In this document: in pieces, positions 59,312-64,000 of the stretch | How positions within the stretch are numbered: the stretch's first letter is position 1 | How the letters are laid out: every line of letters starts with the position of its first letter | Source of the DNA: JADLBR01 sp964651705 | Lineage (GTDB): Bacteria > Verrucomicrobiota > Verrucomicrobiia > JADLBR01 | NCBI GenBank assembly: GCA_964651705.1 | Contig: CAZYWZ010000022.1 | Span: forward strand, 12,468-76,467 | Length of the DNA: 64,000 bases | Direction of reading: 5' to 3' | The notes under the pieces: generated by a model | The model's database searches: none | Seen by the model: only the letters and a program-made list of their open reading frames with translations | What the model was told of the DNA's origin: nothing | Made by a program: the position numbers and the translations under genes

Positions 59312-61195
59312 ATGAAAACACACATTGGTTGCGTGCTGGCGCTGGTCGCCGGCGCGGGTCTGGCGCGGGCCGAGCGCACGGCCCCCGCCACGTTCTATGT
59401 GGACAGCGAGGCGGGCGACGACGCCGCGATCGGCACCGCCGAATCCGCGGCGTGGAAGAGCCTGGACAAGGTCAATGCCGCCGAACTGATCCCCGGCGAC
59501 CGGGTCCTCTTCAAGCGCGGCGGCCTGTGGCGCGGCCAATTCCTTCCCCAGAGCGGCTCGAATGGCGCGCCCATCGTCTATGGCGCCTACGGCAACGGCG
59601 CCAAGCCGATCCTCCAGGGTTCTGTCGCCCGCGACCGCCCGGAGGAGTGGGCGGAGGTGGAACCCGGCATCTGGGCCACCCGAAAATCTGAACCCAAACT
59701 GCTGACCCAGCTGGCCGATCTGACCGGTTCGTCGTGGGCGATCCACTCCGAGGCCGGCGCCAAGGTCACGCTGACCCGAGAGCAGGAGGACGGCCGCGGT
59801 TTCGTCCGCATCGCCTGCGCGGTGGCGGGGAAAGCAAGCAACCACATTCAGCTCTGGGGTCCTGCCCTGACGAACGCTGCGCCCTACATCGTCTTCCGCG
59901 CTCGCGTCCGATCCACCATCCCCTGTGATTTTGCCAACGTTTCGGCCATGCTCAACCGCTCCCCTTACAGCCGCGCATTCTCAGAGACGATCGGCAAGAA
60001 GAAGATCGGCCCCACGTGGCAGACGGTCGACGTGCCGATGATCCGGGAAAAGGAATTGGATGGCGCGCACCTGCACATCAACTTCGGCGATACACTGCCC
60101 GCCGGCGCGGTCTTCGACATCGATCCCATTGGCCTCTGGGCCGCGCATCTCGAGCCCGACGCATCGACCTCGTGCGACGTGGGCATCGTCATCTTGAACC
60201 ATGGCGAGAAGTGGGGCGTGAAGAAGTGGGCTCTCGCGGACCTCAAGGTCCCGCTCGATTACTGGTATGACGAGGACGATAGGCGCGTCTTCCTGGCCTG
60301 CGACGCCAATCCGGCCGTGAAATTCCGGAGCGTCGAACTCGCGCTCACGCGGCACGTCGTCAACGAGGGCGGCAGGCATGACGTGGTCTACGACGGCCTC
60401 GCGGTGCGCTATGGCGGCGCGCACGGGTTCGGCGGCGGCGGCACCGCACGCATCGTCATCCGCAACTGCGACATCTGCTGGATCGGCGGCGGGCTGCAGT
60501 ACTGGAAGAAACGCGCCGATGGGACCCCATATCCCGTGCGCTTCGGCAACGGCATCGAGTTCTGGGGCGATGCGGACGACAACCTCGTCGAGCGCAACCG
60601 CCTCTGGCAGATCTACGACGCCGCCCTCACCAACCAGGGAAGGGATGACGACGAGACCAACATCACCTACCGCGACAACGTGATCTGGCAGGCCGAATAC
60701 TCCTTCGAATACTGGAACGCCGGGCGCACGGCGAACATCCTCTTCGAGCACAACACCTGCGTGGATGCGGGCGACTGCTGGTCCCACGGCCAAAGGCCAG
60801 ATCCAAACGGCGGACACCTGATGTTCTACCGCAACCTCGCGGCCACGACGAACTTCGTCGTGCGCAACAATATCTTCGCCGTCTCCTCCGAGGTCTGCGT
60901 CCGCATGGAGAACGACTGGCGCGCGGGCCTCGCCATGCACAACAACCTGTACCATCAGGCCGGGGAACCGATCTTCCGCTGGCTCGGCAAAACGTATTTC
61001 GCCGCCGACGAGTTCGCGCGCTACCAGCGCGAACTCGGCATGGACGCGAACTCGCTCTTTGCCGCGCCCCAGTTCGTCGACCCCACAGCCCGCGACTACC
61101 GCCTGAAGCCCGGCACCCCCGGCACGGCGCTCGCCACCGACGGCGGACCCGTCGGCGCACGCTTCAGCCTCCTATCAGGCAACCCCGAGGATTGA
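59312..61195 (+). CDS. Secreted right-handed beta-helix protein
   Basis: A 627-residue exported protein. After a signal peptide (CVLALVAGAGLARA) comes the N-terminal pattern of parallel beta-helix proteins (TFYVDSEAGDD ... LIPGDRVLFKRGGLWRGQF ... PIVYGAYGNGAKPILQGS). An inserted carbohydrate-binding-like domain (~125-275) follows, and then the helix (DGLAVRYGGAHGFGGGGTARIVIRNCDICWIGGG, NLVERNRLWQIYDAALTNQG, NIFAVSSEV). This group includes polysaccharide lyases and hydrolases, but no specific activity can be claimed. A hairpin lies 48 bp after the stop. Confidence 0.75.
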   Translation: MKTHIGCVLALVAGAGLARAERTAPATFYVDSEAGDDAAIGTAESAAWKSLDKVNAAELIPGDRVLFKRGGLWRGQFLPQSGSNGAPIVYGAYGNGAKPILQGSVARDRPEEWAEVEPGIWATRKSEPKLLTQLADLTGSSWAIHSEAGAKVTLTREQEDGRGFVRIACAVAGKASNHIQLWGPALTNAAPYIVFRARVRSTIPCDFANVSAMLNRSPYSRAFSETIGKKKIGPTWQTVDVPMIREKELDGAHLHINFGDTLPAGAVFDIDPIGLWAAHLEPDASTSCDVGIVILNHGEKWGVKKWALADLKVPLDYWYDEDDRRVFLACDANPAVKFRSVELALTRHVVNEGGRHDVVYDGLAVRYGGAHGFGGGGTARIVIRNCDICWIGGGLQYWKKRADGTPYPVRFGNGIEFWGDADDNLVERNRLWQIYDAALTNQGRDDDETNITYRDNVIWQAEYSFEYWNAGRTANILFEHNTCVDAGDCWSHGQRPDPNGGHLMFYRNLAATTNFVVRNNIFAVSSEVCVRMENDWRAGLAMHNNLYHQAGEPIFRWLGKTYFAADEFARYQRELGMDANSLFAAPQFVDPTARDYRLKPGTPGTALATDGGPVGARFSLLSGNPED

Positions 61196-61242
61196 CACGC
61201 ACCCGAATCATCGGCCGTGAGGCCGTGGACCGCCACCGCGCG

Positions 61243-61264
61243 GCCCCTCCGTGACCGGAGGGGC
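61243..61264 (+). terminator. 9-bp GC hairpin after beta-helix gene
   Basis: GCCCCTCCG, a TGAC loop, and CGGAGGGGC form a perfect stem followed by TACATTTTC. It may terminate the 57101-61195 unit, but the hairpin-plus-CTACA form is shared with the nearby repeats, so it may be part of that dispersed family. Confidence 0.5.
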
Positions 61265-61332
61265 TACATTTTCACCCACGGTGATGCCCAACCTGCGGGG
61301 CATGACGTCTGACCTGAAACTCCCCCCCCGGT

Positions 61333-61383
61333 GGCGTCTGCAGAGACGCCCTACAAATTTGTAGGCCGCCTGTGCCAGGCGGC
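61333..61383. repeat. Three consecutive palindromes (REP-like)
   Basis: GGCGTCTGCAGAGACGCC (61333-61350), CTACAAATTTGTAG (61351-61364) and a stem of GCCGCCTG/CAGGCGGC with loop TGC (61365-61383) follow without gaps. The middle palindrome reads as two mirrored CTACAAA ends, each attached to one hairpin. TGTAGGGCGCGG at the window end (63980-63991) may start another member. Confidence 0.55.
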
Positions 61384-61414
61384 AGCGGGAATGAAGTTTC
61401 TCCCTTCAACGACC

Positions 61415-62164
61415 TCACGGCCACGGTGCCTCGGCGTTATAGACCTTGATGTCGTCGAAGAGGCCGTCCTTGCCGGCGACCCCGAGCTCAATCTTGGACT
61501 TGGTGGGGTGCCCGATGCCTGAGGATTTGAGGTAGGCGGCGGGTTTGCCGTCGAGGGTGACGCGCATGGCGTCGCCGAAGGTTTCCACCACGAGGTTGTA
61601 CCATTTTCCCGGCTTGAGCTTGGCGGGATAGGTGACGCTGCGGCCGACGAGGAGCTTGGCGACCTCGGCCTTCTTCGCGGGGTCGTCCCTCATCTCGCGG
61701 ATGTCGTTGCGCATGCCGCCATCGCGCTCGTCGATGATCGTGATCCCATCGAGACGGACCTGGGCGCGGCAGATGTGGCCATAGTGCGAGCCGGTGTATT
61801 TGCGATCGTCGAATTCGACATCGATCATGGTGGCGCCCTGGAAGCAGATTTTCGCCTCGACGACGCTGTTGGTCGTGGGGATCTCGAGGCCGTGGACGGC
61901 GGCGTGCGCTTTGACCGCGGGCTGGCCGTCCGCGGCCGGGATGTCCTTGTCCCGGGTCTGGGAACCCTTGAGCACACCGTCTTCGACGACGAAGGTCGGA
62001 ACGACCTTGTGCCAGACCTGTGCCGGCTCGCCACCGCGGAAGTCATCGGAGAACAGAAGTTCCTTCTTTTTCGCGATGGGCGCGGAGGGAACCTTTGGCA
62101 GCGGGGCCGCGGGGACGGTCGAAGCGATAAGGACCGCAACGGATATCAGATGGCGAGCATTCAT
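61415..62164 (-). CDS. Secreted DUF1080/concanavalin-like protein
   Basis: A 249-residue protein with a signal peptide (LISVAVLIASTVPAA) and a beta-sandwich domain of the DUF1080 (3-keto-disaccharide hydrolase-like) type: LFSDDFRGGEPAQVWHKVVPTFVVEDGVLKG near 36-66, a WYNLVVETFGDAMRVTLDGKPAAYL edge strand near 185-210, and a final GVAGKDGLFDDIKVY. The family is widespread in PVC bacteria and linked to carbohydrate binding or cleavage. It is transcribed towards the beta-helix gene. Confidence 0.7.
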   Translation of the reverse strand: MNARHLISVAVLIASTVPAAPLPKVPSAPIAKKKELLFSDDFRGGEPAQVWHKVVPTFVVEDGVLKGSQTRDKDIPAADGQPAVKAHAAVHGLEIPTTNSVVEAKICFQGATMIDVEFDDRKYTGSHYGHICRAQVRLDGITIIDERDGGMRNDIREMRDDPAKKAEVAKLLVGRSVTYPAKLKPGKWYNLVVETFGDAMRVTLDGKPAAYLKSSGIGHPTKSKIELGVAGKDGLFDDIKVYNAEAPWP

Positions 62165-62266
62165 GGGTGCATCGGTCTTTTACCCCGGCCCCCGGGCAGG
62201 ATTCAAGTGTCAAGCGTCTCCCGAAATCGTAATTCTCCTGCGGCACGGTAGCCGCTATAAGGGACG

Positions 62267-63952
62267 ATGGCGTGGTCGCGACACCGGCTGTACCGGCTCA
62301 GCGTGGTTTTGCTGGCGGTGGTGTTGGCGGGCGTCGCCGCGGACTGGCTGCGGGTGTGGTGGCCGGTGCTGACGGATCCGGGGCTGCAGATCGACGACGC
62401 CCGGACGCATCTGGTGGGGTACCACCGTTTCGCGAGGGATCCGCTGCTGACGGGGGACCCGGTGACGGGGGCCTGCCTGGCGATGCAACCGTGGCTGGCG
62501 CGACTGTTCTACATGGCGGCGACCCCGGCGGTGGGACTTCACGCGGCGGCCAAGGTCGCGCAGGCGCTCTGCGTGGCGATCGGGGTGATGGCCGCGGTGC
62601 TGCTGGCGCGTTCCCGGCGCTGGGGGCTGGCGGCCGGCGCGATCTTGGGCATGGCGTCGCTGATATTCCCCTGGTGGATCGGGGGCACGCCGCGACAGTT
62701 TGGGCCACCGCTGCTGGCGCTGTACATCGCCGGCGCGCTGGCGCGGCGGATGCGGGTGAGATTCGGCGCGGCTGTGATCGCCGCGGGCATCTACCCCAGC
62801 GCGACCATCCTGATGCTGGTGACCGAGGGCCTGCTGACCCTGTGGCGATTCCGGAGAACGCCCCGGAGCCGTTGGCCGCGCCTGGCCGCGCCCGCCGTGG
62901 CGATGGCCGCCGCCTGCGCCGCGCTCGCCCTCCTGCCCAAACCCGGCCGGGAGGCCCTCGGCCCCGTGGTGACTCTCGCCGAGGCCAAGACCAATCCCGA
63001 CTACCGCGATGGCGCACGGCGCCTGATCCTGGACATCTCGCCCAACCCCATTTCGAAAAGCATCCTGGAGGTCGTCTACGAGATCGGCCTGTTGCCCGTG
63101 AATCCCGACGATGGGGAACGCAGGGCCCTGCCGCATCTCGTCGGCGCGTGGCTCGGCGTCGCCATGCTGGCTTGGCTGGTCGCCACCCGGCGGATACGGG
63201 TTCCGGCGGCGGCACCGGCTTTCTGGATCGCGGGCGCGGCGCTCTACTGGCTGGCGTGCGTGGTGGCATTCCGGCTGTATCTGCCACAGCGCTATTCCGA
63301 GTACGGGATCGGGACCGGCGGCATCGCCTGCCTGATCGGACTCCTCACCCAGACTCGTATCCCGAAACGCCCGGCATACATCCACCGATCCGTCGCCAAC
63401 TTTCTCGTCGCGGCATGCCTGGCGGGCCTCTGGATCGCCTGGGGCCGCACCGATCGCTTTGGCGATATCGCCAATACCGCCCGCGCCCCGCACGCCGCGC
63501 TGTACGACTTAGCGGCATCGCTTCCCGAAGACGCGCGCTTCGCCAGCCACCCCTACGACGGCGACGACATCCCCTTCTGGTCGGGAAGGGCGAGCCTCTG
63601 CGGCTACGAGCTGGACCAGCCTTTCTTCACCAGCGCATGGCGCGCCTCGGTCGAACGGACCCGCGCCACATTTGCCGCGCTCTATGCCACCGATCGCGCG
63701 GAGGTGCTGGCATTCTGCGCGCGCTGGAACGTCACGCACCTGCTGCTCCGCCCCGACCGATATCGCGACGACTTCCGCAAGCGCGCGAAATATTGTGACC
63801 CCTTTGACGCGGAGAATAAGGCGCTCCTGCGAGAGATAGATCGCGAACGGCTCGCCCTCCTCGATCCGCCGGGGGAGGCGATCATCTTCCGCGACCACAA
63901 GTTCCTCGTGGTCGACGTCGCCGCCCTGCGGGCGGCCTGGGCCGCGCGCTGA
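62267..63952 (+). CDS. Polytopic membrane protein, GT-C-like
   Basis: A 561-residue protein with about nine or ten hydrophobic helices in the first 400 residues (LSVVLLAVVLAGVAADWL, VAQALCVAIGVMAAVLLA, WLGVAMLAWLVAT, AFWIAGAALYWLACVVAF, ...) and a soluble C-terminal part. An early periplasmic loop has QIDDARTHL, an acidic pair as in GT-C glycosyltransferases. This looks like an envelope glycan-related enzyme of unknown substrate. A competing long frame from 62272 is a GC-rich shadow. It ends about 50 bp before the window edge. Confidence 0.65.
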   Translation: MAWSRHRLYRLSVVLLAVVLAGVAADWLRVWWPVLTDPGLQIDDARTHLVGYHRFARDPLLTGDPVTGACLAMQPWLARLFYMAATPAVGLHAAAKVAQALCVAIGVMAAVLLARSRRWGLAAGAILGMASLIFPWWIGGTPRQFGPPLLALYIAGALARRMRVRFGAAVIAAGIYPSATILMLVTEGLLTLWRFRRTPRSRWPRLAAPAVAMAAACAALALLPKPGREALGPVVTLAEAKTNPDYRDGARRLILDISPNPISKSILEVVYEIGLLPVNPDDGERRALPHLVGAWLGVAMLAWLVATRRIRVPAAAPAFWIAGAALYWLACVVAFRLYLPQRYSEYGIGTGGIACLIGLLTQTRIPKRPAYIHRSVANFLVAACLAGLWIAWGRTDRFGDIANTARAPHAALYDLAASLPEDARFASHPYDGDDIPFWSGRASLCGYELDQPFFTSAWRASVERTRATFAALYATDRAEVLAFCARWNVTHLLLRPDRYRDDFRKRAKYCDPFDAENKALLREIDRERLALLDPPGEAIIFRDHKFLVVDVAALRAAWAAR

Positions 63953-64000
63953 CTCGAAAATTGGCCACGGGATCGGCCTGTAGGGCGCGGATTCCCATCC

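Noticed and set aside
62272..63798. 508-codon frame overlapping the membrane protein gene
   Set aside because: High-GC shadow; the frame at 62267 has clear membrane helices and polar loops, this one has Gly/Arg/Ala low complexity.
1..64000. CRISPR array
   Set aside because: No set of regularly spaced identical repeats of CRISPR length was seen; the Cas4-like protein at 10149 has no other cas genes near it.

Overview
The window looks like an accessory, mobile-element-rich part of a GC-rich bacterial chromosome, most likely from the PVC group (Verrucomicrobiota, Kiritimatiellota or Lentisphaerota). This is inferred from a formylglycine-sulfatase-fold protein with a PEP-CTERM anchor, LVIVD-repeat propellers, a huge modular secreted lipase ending in a C-terminal module common in that group, a relic of a family starting MTPGPSN, and a DUF1080-type secreted protein. 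No ribosomal, housekeeping or CRISPR loci were seen, and there is no complete tRNA.

Layout. 0.3-5.8 kb: a MITE-like element, two small HTH proteins, a full tyrosine recombinase and two decayed recombinase relatives with passenger genes. 6.0-7.1 kb: a nucleotidyltransferase toxin/antitoxin-like pair. 7.4-12.5 kb: a one-direction cluster of unknown genes (including two tandem paralogues), an Fe-S PD-(D/E)XK nuclease, an AAA+ ATPase and a truncated RadC. 12.5-18.1 kb: small membrane and secreted proteins, a lipoprotein operon, and a PEP-CTERM/FGE gene whose promoter spacer carries a 15-base G tract; its upstream region and signal peptide are duplicated 2.4 kb away around a gutted remnant. 18.7-22.1 kb: an alpha/beta-hydrolase-subtilisin fusion translationally coupled to a SIR2-family protein, the best candidate for an undescribed (probably defence) system. 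23.4-28.7 kb: two AbiE-type pairs and one RES/Xre pair. 28.8-36.6 kb: a 2156-residue secreted lipase and its coupled membrane-anchored partner.

37.1-49.4 kb is a defence island: a phospholipase D-like gene with an in-frame amber codon, then an operon read leftward (RHH regulator, fused double 5-methylcytosine methyltransferase, McrB-like GTPase, DUF2357/McrC-like nuclease, Vsr endonuclease), and divergently a GTPase with an integrase-like N-terminal domain followed by a convergent HEPN-like gene. 49.4-53.7 kb is a nest of insertions: an integrase relic, a DUF2971 gene split by an ISKra4-type element with intact terminal repeats and an 8-bp target duplication, a complete integrase, a 14-bp inverted repeat and a tRNA 3' fragment (att side).

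53.8-64 kb: decayed genes, a VWA protein, a VapBC pair between direct repeats plus a second VapC relic, then less mobile-looking genes for secreted or membrane proteins (LVIVD propeller, beta-helix protein, DUF1080-like protein, GT-C-like membrane protein) with hairpin-rich intergenic repeats. Identities rest on motifs read by eye; no database search was possible.
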